The notes beneath the pieces are model-generated. The model did no database searches. It saw only the letters and a program-made list of their open reading frames with translations, and was not told the origin of the DNA. 64,000 bases of DNA from Rhizoclosmatium globosum (Eukaryota > Chytridiomycota > Chytridiomycetes > Chytridiales > Chytriomycetaceae): assembly GCA_002104985.1 (NCBI GenBank), contig MCGO01000083.1:1-64000 (forward strand). The letters run 5' to 3'. Position numbers and translations under genes: made by a program. Of the stretch, positions 1-9,975 are shown piece by piece. Every line of letters begins with the position of its first letter. The stretch's first letter is position 1.

Positions 1-600
1 TGCTTCTTCCGAATAACTCGCTGAGCGGGCCCATTCCGCCATCGGATGGGAATTTGAAATGCTTCGAGAACTGGATCTTTCACACAATCAGCTCACAGGA
101 ACCATACCAACAACTACGTTCTCTTGAAAACATCCGTATTCTTCGTTGCATATAATGACGATCTATTTGGCCACCTTCATGCGTTTCAACACTCAAGTTG
201 ATTGAAAATTGGTGTTTTGCGGCCAGTACAATAGGCCGATACCAGCTGACTTTGGCGGTCTAGTTAATCTCAATATCTTGCACTGGGTCTTTTCGAGAAC
301 CCTGCCGTTGACACAATAATACCTCCGGAATTAGGACACTCACACAACTTGTTGATCTCGATTTGTCTTGTTCAGCCTTGTTGGATCTATTCCTCGTGAG
401 TTGGGCGCTCTTGTGAATTGGAACGACTCGATCTTCATAACATTGGTTGTTGGAGAGTTCCCATTGAGTGCTTAGGCTACCAAGATTAAGGAGCTGTCAT
501 TGGAGGAAATATGAGATTAACGTATTCTTTTGATGTTCCAGAGTTTTGGGACATAGATCATTCAGTGTGATAATCAGGATAAGTTTTATATGTCGTGCAG
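1..600 (+). pseudogene. Degraded plant-type leucine-rich-repeat gene (LRR remnant)
   Basis: Plus-strand translation gives pieces of plant-type LRR (consensus LxGxIPxxxGxLxxL), but in changing frames. Around 1-60 one frame reads NNSLSGPIPPSDGNL; from about 50 another reads LRELDLSHNQLTGTIPT; near 235-290 there is PIPADFGGLVNLNIL; near 315 IPPELG; near 385-420 GSIPRELGALVNW. No frame stays open through these pieces, so several small indels or stops have accumulated, or the assembly here is poor. The piece runs off the left edge. It resembles the LRR part of the F-box/LRR gene at 3363-4306 on the other strand. Intact members of this type are probably intracellular F-box adaptors; this copy should not make a full protein. 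Confidence 0.6.
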
Positions 601-742
601 CAAGAATAAATGCCATGAGGTCAAATAATCGAGGATAACATCTACAGCTAATATTATGAGAAAGAGAACACAGTCATTTCAGAAACTTGCTCGTTGGTAA
701 CCGTGGTATATGAAATTGCCACCTTTATGTATCCTTCTTGTT

Positions 743-1570
743 TCACCTTTCTGGCAGTATTTGAGTTGCTGGGAAGAGCTGTTGTAAGCGCCTTGTCATT
801 TCGTTCTTCACAATGGTTCGTGCCAGAAAGAGGACAAACAACCCAATTAAGAGCCGTCGAATCATAATCATGCCCAAATTCGTTGTTGAGTAAAAATTAT
901 TCCGATACGCTCGGAACCAAGCAGAGAAGGGTTGCTGAACGTTCCATATCGATGCCAATATGCAATAAAAGCTCCTGCCAAAACTGAAACACACGCGAAC
1001 GAATCTTCAAAACACGGACAATGATGAATAGGATCTGGATGAGAGTACACAACGAGTGGTATGAGGAGCATGACAGAAATTATTTGTATGAGGCTGGTTG
1101 TGAGGAGCCATGAGTGTATGTATGGGAAGGTCATGACCCAAATCGCCGATATAGCAGTTCCAAGAGTCCAACCGCCAAACACATCCAGCCATGAATGCAT
1201 CCCGACAATCACTCGAGTAGTTCCCAGAAAGAGTGGGTAAAGCGCCCACAGGTATCGGGCGTATCCAACTGGGCTGAACGCAAACATAATGGCTGCAATA
1301 CTGGCTGCGTTTGTGGAATGCGTAGAGGGTAGCCCGAATTCGAATGACGTCTGTCCTTCTGCTCTTGCCTCTCGTTGACTCCTTTTGTGACCAAGGGACG
1401 AGGTAGACTGAACAGATCTTTCAATGCTGATGATACGATTACACCAATCATCAGAACGGCTATGATTGAGAGAGCTAGAGGCTTAGGGTTGTTTCCAGGA
1501 CTGAAAAAAGCGGGGGAAGTGTGAGGACAAAGAATTCAGTTGCTCCCAAGAACGCAGTTTGTTGACAGAA
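743..1570 (-). pseudogene. Sphingosine-1-phosphate phosphatase (PAP2 family) remnant
   Basis: Minus-strand pieces match the LCB3/SGPP branch of the PAP2 phosphatases, ER enzymes that dephosphorylate long-chain base phosphates. In order one sees FLGATEFFVLTLPPLF (about 1505-1555), the first catalytic motif KDLFSLPRP (about 1400-1425), the second motif GLPSTHS (about 1310-1335), the third motif TRVIVGMHSWLDV with its Arg, His and Asp (about 1190-1230), hydrophobic segments, and a C-terminal segment RRLLIGLFVLFLAR (about 800-860). The pieces sit in different frames: a shift is needed near 1505, near 1385 and near 900. One or two could be unrecognised short introns, but no good GT-AG pair is obvious. 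The N-terminus is missing and the sequence abuts an ammonium transporter piece at about 1664. Family call is good; broken status is likely. Confidence 0.6.
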
Positions 1571-1663
1571 GGAAGTGACTTTCGGCGGTATATAAGATTG
1601 TAATCGAGCGATGCCAATACTTGCTGCTCGATAACTAGCAGTAAGGCAGTGCGAGTGTGTTCA

Positions 1664-2709
1664 AGAAACCACAGCAATGCAGTTCCAATGTAAACGTAAG
1701 CTGGACTGCTGTTCGAGTATTCTCTTTTACCATAGTCGATACGCTTTCCGACAACTAACGCCAATACTACAGCAGTACAACCAGCAGTCAAGTGAACAAC
1801 AGTTCCACCAGCGTAATCCAACACATCCATCTTATGCAACCATCCATTCACACCAAATACAGAGTACGCAGCAACATCATAAACAAACGTACTCCACAAA
1901 ACTCCAAACACAAGTGTCGGAAGAATACGCATACGCCCAGCAACTGCTCCAATCCAAAGTCCAGGCGTAATTGCCGCCGCCATCAACTGATACAGCGCCC
2001 ACAACGAATTCGGAATCGTCGGTGCGCTAAGGGTGGGGATGTGTGTGAGTTGTGGGAGAGTTATGAAACTTGATATTGAGGCGCGGTGGTTCTTGGGTCG
2101 GGAAGGACGTAGGATGTATGAGCTTATTCGCTGAATGCATTGTATCAAGCAGCATAGCGTACTTGAGGTCTCCAATAACGCTTGAACTAGATGTATCAGA
2201 GAAGGCAATGGTGTACCCGAATAACGTCCATTGAAGGACAATGACGGCGAACATGAGGAGACAGGTGTGCAACATTGTCATTGCGTTTTTCTGTTCAGCG
2301 AGGCCGGCGTAGAAGAGTCCGAGACCTGGAATCATGATGAAGATCATGGCGGCCTATAGGTGCGAGGTGTGTGTTAGCGCTTGGTAGGTCAAATATATTG
2401 AAAACAAGGGTTTTAGGGACTGTCGAGGAGTTTCCAACAACATGTTGGTACAGTATTCACAACTGCTGGAGCAATCGCTTTTGACTGTGTGAATGGCAGA
2501 CGTTCCGAGAATGCAATGCAGTTATGAAGCCGCAGTAGGAGTCAACTTCTTCCATACCCTTGCTGGTAACCCCACCACACCAAGTATAGAAGTGGCAGCG
2601 TACTCACCGAAAGTAGAACCCATGAGACGTCTCCACTGTCAATGGTAGAGAGGCCAGCGAGAACTTCAAGACCCTCGGAGTGGTTGGTGACGGAAGAACC
2701 GGAACTCAT
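1664..2709 (-). pseudogene. Ammonium transporter (Amt/Mep/Rh), 5' half only
   Basis: A minus-strand Amt gene starts at ATG 2709 (MSSGSSVTNHSEG). Exon 1 contains DSGDVSWVLLS, followed by a GTGAGT donor; exon 2 opens after ...CCTATAG near 2360 with IPGLGLFYAGLAEQKNAMTM; a third exon gives LMAAAITPGLWIGAVAGR, LDYAGGTVVHLTAG and YVYIGTALLWF. These are the signature segments of the N-terminal half (about transmembrane helices 1-6). After ALLWF, where relatives have GWNGFNGGSAFASN, the frame runs into unrelated sequence at about 1664. The second half, including the pore-lining GASHG region, is absent. It differs clearly from the intact copy at 43212-44706, so it is a separate paralogue, truncated by rearrangement or misassembly. 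It should not make a working channel. Confidence 0.75.
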
Positions 2710-2954
2710 CAGCGTGCAGAAAAGAGCAACAAAATTTTGAGACCAATTTTGCTGCCGGCAAGCCTCTCCAAAAAGACAGTGAATAATCCGCAAAATGAAG
2801 TTACGAGAAAGCGCGACGAGATTAATAAACCTGTCTTCAGAAATCTTCCCATATGCGAAGCGTCAATCCAACTACAGTGTCAAAACTTTCAGGATATTGA
2901 GCCAACGTAACATAGGGAAAAAGAAACTTAAAACAGTTGCGAGTGACTTATTAA

Positions 2955-3249
2955 CCTGCGATCCGATCCCTGGTGGACATTTGTCAACATCCTCGAAAAG
3001 AGTTTGGAAGCAAGTTCCAGTTCAGCTTCTGGCGGTTGTTGCCGTGGGTGGTTGGACTGTCGTTGTGTCAACGATTTTGTTGCTTGTCATCAACAAGATC
3101 CCAGGTTTGCACTTGAGATGTTCAGAAGAGATGAAGTCCTTGGATTGGACAATTCTGAAGTTGGGGAGACAGCGTATCCTTATGTGATGGTAGAGAGTGT
3201 TGATAAGAAGGAGTTCGAGGCTGCTTATTCACAGGCCACTATTGTCTAA
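2955..3249 (+). pseudogene. Ammonium transporter C-terminal fragment
   Basis: The plus strand encodes the last transmembrane helix and cytosolic tail of an Amt protein: KQVPVQLLAVVAVGGWTVVV, NKIPGLHLRCSEE, then after a frame change at about 3135 LGLDNSEVGETAYPYV and a short acidic tail ending at TAA 3247-3249. The complete transporter at 43212-44706 has the matching tail (IPGLKLRCDEDAERVGLD, EVGEAAYPYV). No upstream Amt exons precede it on this strand; the nearest Amt piece (1664-2709) is on the opposite strand and is an N-terminal half. The one-base frame change and missing body mark this as a gene relic. Confidence 0.75.
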
Positions 3250-3362
3250 AAGGCAATTATCGCAATTATCTGATTTTTAATTTTTCGTTGTTTTTTTGTG
3301 CCGGAATTTGTTTATTGAATGTGAGCTTCATATTGTGGTTGTGTGAAAGAAACCATATCAAC

Positions 3363-4306
3363 TTAATTATTCCAATTCCGTGGCAGAGGATTTGGAACTT
3401 CGAGTCCAGGATTATTTGTCAAATTGCAAAGATAAAACTGTCTTCTCTCCCATTCCACAGGTATTCGACCAGTCAACTGATTATTCTCCAAAATCACAGC
3501 TCGCAACGCGGGCAACGTCCCAAACTCAGCCGGAATCTCACCCACCAAACAACAATCCCCCAAAAACATTTGCTCGAGTTTCACAAGCGATCCTAATTCC
3601 GCAGGGAGCGTCGACTCGCAATCCGGGTTTCGATTGAGCGATAAGTATAACCATTTCAGGTTAACAAGGTTTCCAAGCTGCCTTGGAATTGGGCCTGTCA
3701 AACTCCTGATATGGGTTGAATCGAGTGAAAGGTGTTCAAGGAAGACAAGGTTCCCAAGTTCAGGTGGGATGGGCCCACCTACTTCGTTGGTTAAGCTTAT
3801 CTGGAGTTTTCTCAGATTCACGAGGTTTCCGATTGTTGGAGGGATAGGGCCTCGAAGATGTGGATTGTTTGCTATACTGAGAGATTGGAGGCTGGTGAGC
3901 AGTCCGATTTCGAAGGGGATTGTTCCAATGAGATTGAGTTGGACCAAGCCGAGGTCTGTGAGACTCGTTAGGTGGATGAACCAGGCAGATGGGATTGGCT
4001 TATTGAGCGGAGTTGATGACCAGAGCATTGACTTCCATTGTGCCAAGAAGAGGCGGGCGTACTCTGTCTGATATACAACAGGTGCATCAAGGTAGATTAG
4101 GTCCAAGTCTGTTGGTTTTTTGGAGATTATGATTGTGGATTTGATTGGTGGGACAACAGTGCAAGGTTTTGTGCAGCAAAGTGGTTCGTCGAAATCAAGT
4201 CATTGAAGGATTTTGACAGTGCTCGTAGTTTCCAAATTTGTCTTGGATCAATCCAGCGGAGAACCAAAGCTGCTACATCCTTTGGAAGGTCAGAGAAAGA
4301 CGCCAT
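3363..4306 (-). CDS. F-box protein with plant-type leucine-rich repeats
   Basis: From ATG 4306 the protein opens with an F-box-like segment (residues about 5-40: DLPKDVAALVLRW, then QIWKLRALSKSFNDL). From about 4120 a second frame continues with DLDLIYLDAPVVYQTEYAR and then about seven LRRs of the plant type, such as LRGPIPPTIGNLVNLRKL, VGGPIPPELGNLVFLEHL and LTGPIPRQLGNLVNLKWL, to the stop at 3363. F-box/LRR proteins are substrate receptors of SCF ubiquitin ligases: the F-box binds Skp1 and the LRRs bind the target. The F-box frame stops at about 4127-4129, so a short unrecognised intron or a frameshift joins the halves; I could not find a clean GT-AG pair giving the right phase. The gene may therefore be broken. 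Related LRR debris lies at 1-600. Confidence 0.6.
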
Positions 4307-4859
4307 TTGGAGGATTTAACGCGGTGGATTTACTGAGAACCTCGGAGACAAAGCTCTTATAATAGAACAACCTGTATTAGAGTTCGCGCTGAAGAGTTGT
4401 TGCGATAAGGTTTGTAGCAGATGGAGGGTCTTGGAAGGAAGGATTTGCGGACTGGAAGCTAGATTGAAGAAAGAGAAGCTGGTAAGGAATTGAAGAATTA
4501 ATAATATAGAGTCTCGAACAATCAATCTCTTTGTGTTCTCCTAAATGTTATCAAAGTTTCAATTTATGAACCAGCGTAGTTCCATACGACGAGGCAGCTC
4601 ATGATTTATTGAATGTGAATTTGTTGGAGGATTTAACAGATCTTAAAAGATATGAAGAATATAATAGCCATTCATGGGTAACTCAGTGATTCACAGAATG
4701 TACATAGTTCTATGAAGCTAACAATTGGATGCGAATTGTACCCAAATATTAGGACCTAATTGACTCTGCTCTTTCTCCGAGACGCTGCCGTTTTCCTTAC
4801 ACTCTATTTACTCTCTTCAGTAAGCTATAGATAATAGCTGCCAAATTTAGATCTTAAAA
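4307..4859. other. Intergenic region between divergent genes
   Basis: About 550 bases between the divergently read F-box/LRR gene and the glycosyltransferase-like gene. It is AT-rich and presumably holds both promoters. I see no convincing coding exon, tRNA or repeat in it. Confidence 0.5.
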
Positions 4860-5969
4860 ATGGCTTGGATCAAACAACTAGTCATAGCCGTAATTGCACT
4901 CATAGTTCTAATCCAAGTATGGCGAATAAGCGGTCTCGTTCGAAAGTCTCAGGCCGCGGCAGTATCACCTGCATCCAATGTGCGAGTGCCTGAGAAGAAG
5001 GTCCAGCCAAACGGCGGATTCGATTGTTTCCCTGTCATCAGCGAGTCTCAGTTCCTGCGATCGTGTTGGCCGATTGAGATTGTGGTGAAGGAGGAAGAAA
5101 GGAGTTCTGGTGTGTGTGGTGATGTTGGGCTCTTTGTCAAGAACACTCATGGTAACCATAGTTCTCCCCCTACTCTTGTTTTGAAAGGTGGCTTTGTTAA
5201 GACTAAAGTGGTTGGAATTGTAGCTCGATTAAGTCCGGTGTTCAATTCGACGATCCTGTTGCGGAAACTGACACTCTGCCCGAACTCGACCTTCTTACAT
5301 GTTACTCCAAATATTCCTGCTACTCTATTGGAGACACCGAACGTTCGCAATTGGTGGTTAGGATCAAGCAATCCTACCGACAATATCCCTCTGCTTCCAT
5401 CTCTGACTCGAATTCTATGCAAGTCAAAGTCATCTTGTAAGCGATACGCTGAACACGTCCGCCCAAATACGAACAGCCCTGTCGACCTCCCAATCACATA
5501 CATTTCCCATTCAACGCCCGACCTCCTCCACGAAATCACATCCCTACACGTCAACAACCACGTAGACTACAACCGCTTCCTATTCACATACACCGACCCA
5601 ACTCTCGCCACAGCAAAAGCGCTGGCCTCATGTTGGTCGTCGTCCCCAAACCTCCAATCCTCACGGTTAGTCCTCCTTGGACCCCACAACAAGTTATCAT
5701 TCGGGTTCCAGCACGACGAAGCTGCGCCAAAGTACCTCCGGTTCAAGCATGCGCCGACGTTGAGTCTATTTGATACACGCGAGGCGCAGGTTCGGAGCGG
5801 TGTTCATTTTTGTGTGGGGGATGATTTGCAGTGTATTGTGGAGGCAAGGAGTCTTGGGGCGCTTGTTGTTGCGTTTGGGGAGAAGGTGGGGGATGATGTG
5901 GTGGATGGTGTGAATGGGATTTTGTTTGAGACTAGTTCCCCAGCTTCTCTTCTATATCAAATAAGTTGA
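4860..5969 (+). CDS. Membrane-anchored glycosyltransferase-like protein (GT-B fold), apparently truncated
   Basis: A single open frame of 369 residues. Residues 7-25 are one hydrophobic helix after a Lys (IKQLVIAVIALIVLIQVW), a typical type II signal anchor that would place the rest in the Golgi or ER lumen. The middle is not recognisable by eye. The end, VEARSLGALVVAFGEKV then DDVVDGVNGILFE, resembles the nucleotide-sugar-binding C-terminal part of GT4/GT1-type enzymes (E...A.G.PVV......G.NG.LF). In those families some 40-60 residues usually follow, but here the frame stops at 5969 and an ammonium transporter exon begins 18 bases later. I infer that the 3' end was lost at a rearrangement junction. 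Substrate unknown. Confidence 0.45.
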   Translation: MAWIKQLVIAVIALIVLIQVWRISGLVRKSQAAAVSPASNVRVPEKKVQPNGGFDCFPVISESQFLRSCWPIEIVVKEEERSSGVCGDVGLFVKNTHGNHSSPPTLVLKGGFVKTKVVGIVARLSPVFNSTILLRKLTLCPNSTFLHVTPNIPATLLETPNVRNWWLGSSNPTDNIPLLPSLTRILCKSKSSCKRYAEHVRPNTNSPVDLPITYISHSTPDLLHEITSLHVNNHVDYNRFLFTYTDPTLATAKALASCWSSSPNLQSSRLVLLGPHNKLSFGFQHDEAAPKYLRFKHAPTLSLFDTREAQVRSGVHFCVGDDLQCIVEARSLGALVVAFGEKVGDDVVDGVNGILFETSSPASLLYQIS

Positions 5970-5986
5970 CAACTTCGAAATGGCAG

Positions 5987-7072
5987 ATGATGTTTGCTGC
6001 AATCACACCTGGTCTTGCTATAGGTGGTGTATGTGGCAGACTCCGTCTATTTCCTCTCATGGTCTTTGTCTTTGTCTGGACAACTGTGGTACTATTCCTC
6101 ACTTTCATTGCCCTTCCTTAAAATATGCTATTAAAACAGGTATACGATCCAATCGCATACTGGTCATGGAGTTTCAACGGCTGGCTACGCGCCTTAAACG
6201 TAATGGACTACGCCGGCGGCTCCGTCGTCCACATATCTTCTGGCGTAACCGGCTTCGTCCTCGCAATTATGCTCGGACAGCGCAACGATTATGGAACAAA
6301 GGAATACAAGCCACATAACCCCGTATTCGTGTATATCGGGACCGTTCTCATGTGGTTTGGGTGGAACGGGTTCAACGGTGGGTCTGCCTTCGCGTCTAAC
6401 GAACGATCTGTATCTGCAGCCTTTGCAACGAATATCGCGGCTGCCATGAGCGGAATTACGTTCATGCTTGTCGATAAGTTCGTGAATATAAAACGGTTCA
6501 GTGCGATTGCATTTTGTAATGGAATTGTGATTGGGTTGGTTGCAATCACGCCTGGGTCTGGGTTTGTGCAGCCGGCTTTCGGGATTGTGTTTGGAATTGT
6601 TACTCCAATTGTGTGTTTTTATGGTATGCGGCTGGTGCATTGGTTGAGAGTGGATGATACGATGGAGGTCGGAGCTTCTCATGGAGTTGGAGGTGCGTTT
6701 GGAATGATATTGACTGGAATCTTGGCACAATACAGTGTCACTACTATGAATGTAGATTCTGGAGCACCTGCGGGTTGGCTTGATGGGCAATGGATTCAAG
6801 TTCCCATTCAATTGGCGGGGATCGCTGCCGTTTTTGCTTGGACTGTTGTTTGGACTGTGCTTATCGTTGGTGCTATGAATTCAATTCCCGGGCTGCAATT
6901 GAAGTGTGATATGGAGGCGGAACGCGTTGGGTTGGATGTCACTGAAGTTGGCGAAGTGTCTTACCCATACGTTCGAGTTATTACCGATTCGGAGGACATG
7001 GGGGCGTTTGAAAGGAGTTTGCCCGTTGTTTCTCAGAAGTCTGGGGCAACGCTATTAGTTCAACGAGTCTAA
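5987..7072 (+). pseudogene. Ammonium transporter lacking its 5' exons
   Basis: Coding similarity to Amt/Mep begins exactly at a splice acceptor (TGGCAG before 5987) with MMFAAITPGLAIGGVCGR, the position of the last exon start in the intact paralogue at 43212-44706. An intron of 51 nt (6089-6139, GTACTA...AACAG) interrupts TTV/VYDPIAYW. The rest is open to TAA 7072: LNVMDYAGGSVVHISSG, WFGWNGFNGGSAFASN, VGASHGVGGAFG with the conserved His, and the tail EVGEVSYPYV. The first ~105 residues (about three transmembrane helices) are missing; upstream lies a truncated glycosyltransferase-like gene. Translation from the in-frame ATG at 5987 would give an N-terminally shortened protein that probably does not transport. 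A matching 5' piece lies at 56497-56732. Confidence 0.75.
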
Positions 7073-7135
7073 TTTCCTTTTCTTCCTTTTATTCGATTAT
7101 TGGTTAAGAACAAAATTTGATTTTTATCAGCTGAT

Positions 7136-7860
7136 ATGGCCGAAGTCTTCTGTATCGGAACTATTCTTGGAGCTTCTGGATTTCCAAAACCAGAATTATG
7201 CGCTAAATTCGCGTTTGTGGCGGGCGACGGATGGGACATTATCGAAGGCGAGGATTCGGGCCAAACGCAGGTTGACGTACCAGGGGAGGTAACTCTGTTG
7301 TATCACGCGCATTAATACTGAAATTTACTCGCCCAGGATGACCGATATACTGTATGGAGTCATCCAGTTGGTCAGTGCTTTCGGACCTGTCAAATTTCAA
7401 ACGTCTGAATCATCATTGCAGATGTTCATTACACAACGAAAACTATTGCTGGATGGCCGAAACTTATATTTCAAGTTTATCACCAAGATATGTTTGGGCG
7501 GAATGAGCTCTGTGAGTCAAAAATCCTACCCGTTCACGAAATCTTAGCCTGTATTAGACGGCTATGGCTTCGTCCACGTTCCAACAACTCCTGGAACGCA
7601 TCATCTTGACGTCGTGACGTGGCGACCGGCTGGGAGCTTTACTGACCAAGTGTGGGGTAAATACATCATGATGGTTTCAGATTAAAAAGACTCACTAACA
7701 ACCAGCATACTTCTTGGGAGCAACTCCACAATTGAAGAGCTTGGATCTCATTCATAATCCAAGTGATCGATTCCGTCTTCAAACTGTTGCCATGGGAAAA
7801 ATACATCTTCAACTGAGTGTGATTGTAAAGGGATTTGAGAAGCACGGAGTTCAGTTATGA
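7136..7860 (+). CDS. B9D2: B9 domain-containing protein 2 (ciliary transition zone)
   Basis: Five exons joined by short introns encode a small protein made almost wholly of one B9 (C2-like) domain. It begins [20 protein letters not shown], continues with [10 protein letters not shown], then after the first intron (from 7289) [11 protein letters not shown], then [28 protein letters not shown], then [20 protein letters not shown] and WRP, and ends with [20 protein letters not shown]. These are the hallmark segments of B9D2, a subunit of the MKS complex at the base of cilia, where it works with B9D1 and MKS1 to gate membrane protein entry. Start at ATG 7136 gives the family N-terminus. Its presence means the organism builds a flagellum, as chytrid zoospores do. 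Last exon runs from about 7708 to TGA 7858-7860. Confidence 0.93.
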
Positions 7861-7913
7861 TGAGCAAGCCATTTATTTAATCTCATAGATACAGTCTCGG
7901 TCAATAAAACATC

Positions 7914-9011
7914 TCAATACTTGCGTCGCATCACCAATCTCTGCCACAATTCCCACTCTTCCTGCTCCAATACGTTTCCATTGACATTCACCTTCTTGAT
8001 CCAAACACTTGGTAAATCTCTCCCTCCTCCATTGTATCCAACAACACCTTCATATGGCGTAACTCGAATCTTGACACGACGTCTCCCATCAGGGTATGCA
8101 TAGACCCAACTAAACCCCTCTTTCCCCCATCGAGGATTATACGGAACTTCATCAAACACGAAAATCGATTTCAGGACCCGCCTTTGATCGTATCTGCTGC
8201 ATTCGACGCATTGATGGTCAATCTTGGCTCCAGCAGGAGGGTCGCCGTGTGGAGCCGTTCCGGGTAACACACCTGCTGCAACTGCATCCACAAGAGCACG
8301 TTGATAACATGGCAACGTCTCTTTGTGCTCGAAGAACTCGCTGCGAACAACTCCAGTTCTCGAAACACCCATATTCACACCACCGAGATAATCATACTGC
8401 TCGTTGAATGTAAAGTGCTCAAAGTAGACGCTTGTTTCACCATCAATACTGTCCCAAAGGCCAAATACAAGATGATCGAATGTGTGCAATTTCGTGCAAA
8501 CTGTGACTTCACTTTCGACCAAATCGTCGCTTGATCCAGCAAGGGAATAATCACTCCATGAACGAGGGTCGTCAAGAAGAGTTTCAAATCTTGAACATGT
8601 TTTCATAAGGTTTAATGCTGACAGGAATCCCGCGTGAAGACTAATCTTGATGAGCAGTTCATTTGGCAAATGCATGAGATCGATTGATTGTGATTCGGAG
8701 TAAGTTTCGTAATTGCACTGGGAGGTGAAGGCAGTGTTGAAGGAATCTGGTTCTGCAGCCAGTGCGATTGGAGATTGGCCTGGAGACTGATTTGAAGCAA
8801 GAGATGCTTTTGTGAGTAGAGGTACTAAAGAGCTAAGTCCTTGATTATCTCCAGTTAATACGACAACTTGAGAGCTTGAAGGGGGTTGATTCAATGATGG
8901 AGACGATTCCGAGGAAGTATAAAGAGGCACACTATTGCTGTTTTGATTCCCTGAACTAATCGCTTCTTGGGAACGATTACGGTTGAAGAAGCGAGGGAGT
9001 CGAAGCTGCAT
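7914..9011 (-). CDS. F-box protein, function unknown
   Basis: One exon of 365 residues, start ATG 9011. Residues 1-110 are Ser/Gln/Pro-rich and probably disordered. An F-box follows at about residues 113-150 (DLMHLPNELLIKISLHAG, then LNLMKTCSRFETLL). The C-terminal ~200 residues form a region with many aromatic and charged residues (HTFDHLVFGLWDSIDGE, FSWVYAYPDGRRRVKIRV, WIKKVNVNGNVLEQEEWELW) that looks folded but that I do not recognise; two Cys pairs (CVEC) with a nearby His might bind metal. F-box proteins recruit substrates to SCF ubiquitin ligases; the target is unknown. The gene converges on B9D2, whose stop lies 54 bases away. Confidence 0.6.
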   Translation of the reverse strand: MQLRLPRFFNRNRSQEAISSGNQNSNSVPLYTSSESSPSLNQPPSSSQVVVLTGDNQGLSSLVPLLTKASLASNQSPGQSPIALAAEPDSFNTAFTSQCNYETYSESQSIDLMHLPNELLIKISLHAGFLSALNLMKTCSRFETLLDDPRSWSDYSLAGSSDDLVESEVTVCTKLHTFDHLVFGLWDSIDGETSVYFEHFTFNEQYDYLGGVNMGVSRTGVVRSEFFEHKETLPCYQRALVDAVAAGVLPGTAPHGDPPAGAKIDHQCVECSRYDQRRVLKSIFVFDEVPYNPRWGKEGFSWVYAYPDGRRRVKIRVTPYEGVVGYNGGGRDLPSVWIKKVNVNGNVLEQEEWELWQRLVMRRKY

Positions 9012-9138
9012 TGGGAGCCGTGTTGGGTTTCGGAATCTAAAACCAAAGTTGTTTCAGGAGACGTTTATGGACCCCGTTTGGTTTCATATCAATAAAATAA
9101 CTTCTATATTCGGAATTATTGTGATGTAAGAAGGAATA

Positions 9139-9960
9139 ATGACAATCGAAGTATTGCCGCAGGAGCTGCTGGATCAAGTTATCCCATACCTCGATGCAGC
9201 CTCCCTCCTTCGCTTCTCTCGCGCACTATCAAAACTTGACTTCATCGCCAATTCTCTGTTCCGCGTTGGAACTCTTTTGAACAAAACACTGGCGACACTC
9301 TGGCCAACACTGTCCTTCTTCTATCGCTTTCCTGCAGTTCCCCCAAACAAACAAACGAAGCTATTTGAGGCTTTATCTGCTCTTTCTGTCATTCTTACTC
9401 GGTACAACTGCCTTGCGCAGTTGGAGTATATCGATGGTTCAACCATAATTGACATCCTGCCGTACCTTCCTCGAAGAATAAGCATTAGATTGCCGGATGG
9501 ATTGAGAGATGATATCATCTTACAAATGGCACAGCTTGGGAAGCAAGTGGAGAGTTTGGTGTGGAACACCATTGACACCAAGTTGCAACGAGACGACTCG
9601 TTGAATCAATTGCAACAGTCATTAGTCCTATTAAATCCACGAAGAATAACAAACCTGCCTTTGAGTCTTTATGGAACTCTTGAACACTTGCAAAGTTTGA
9701 CTGCACTTGCTATTCCGTACATCAAGGGAATGGCCTGTCCCACATCATCTTTTCTTCTTATGCCAGCTTTGCGAACTGTAATGTTTGAAGCTTTGGATGA
9801 ACACGGCAGGCGAGCCATGATTCAAATACTTCCTATATCCCGGATAACTGCCGTCAAATTCCGTGTTGTCGACGTGGGAAAGTTGCCAAACGAGAGAGAA
9901 CTCCTAGCAGAAATTGGTTTTATTGATAACATCAGAGAATGGAATAAACGCGTTTGTTAA
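9139..9960 (+). CDS. F-box protein, paralogue of the gene at 56829-57716
   Basis: A single-exon gene of 273 residues. The N-terminus is a compact F-box (EVLPQELLDQVIPYLDAASL, then LRFSRALSKLDF). The remainder has Leu-rich segments such as LLVMLP-like spacing and HLQSLTALAIPYIKG, suggestive of irregular LRRs, but no regular repeat is visible. It aligns through its length with the gene at 56829-57716: both share LPQELLD.[IV].PYLD, a GT[LV]L segment, LTRYNC, and a closing [SR]SSIT/ISRITAVKF-like stretch. Divergent promoter with the F-box gene at 7914-9011 (127 bases apart). Probably an SCF substrate receptor; the target is unknown. Confidence 0.6.
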   Translation: MTIEVLPQELLDQVIPYLDAASLLRFSRALSKLDFIANSLFRVGTLLNKTLATLWPTLSFFYRFPAVPPNKQTKLFEALSALSVILTRYNCLAQLEYIDGSTIIDILPYLPRRISIRLPDGLRDDIILQMAQLGKQVESLVWNTIDTKLQRDDSLNQLQQSLVLLNPRRITNLPLSLYGTLEHLQSLTALAIPYIKGMACPTSSFLLMPALRTVMFEALDEHGRRAMIQILPISRITAVKFRVVDVGKLPNERELLAEIGFIDNIREWNKRVC

Positions 9961-9975
9961 TGCCAAGTGTATCTA

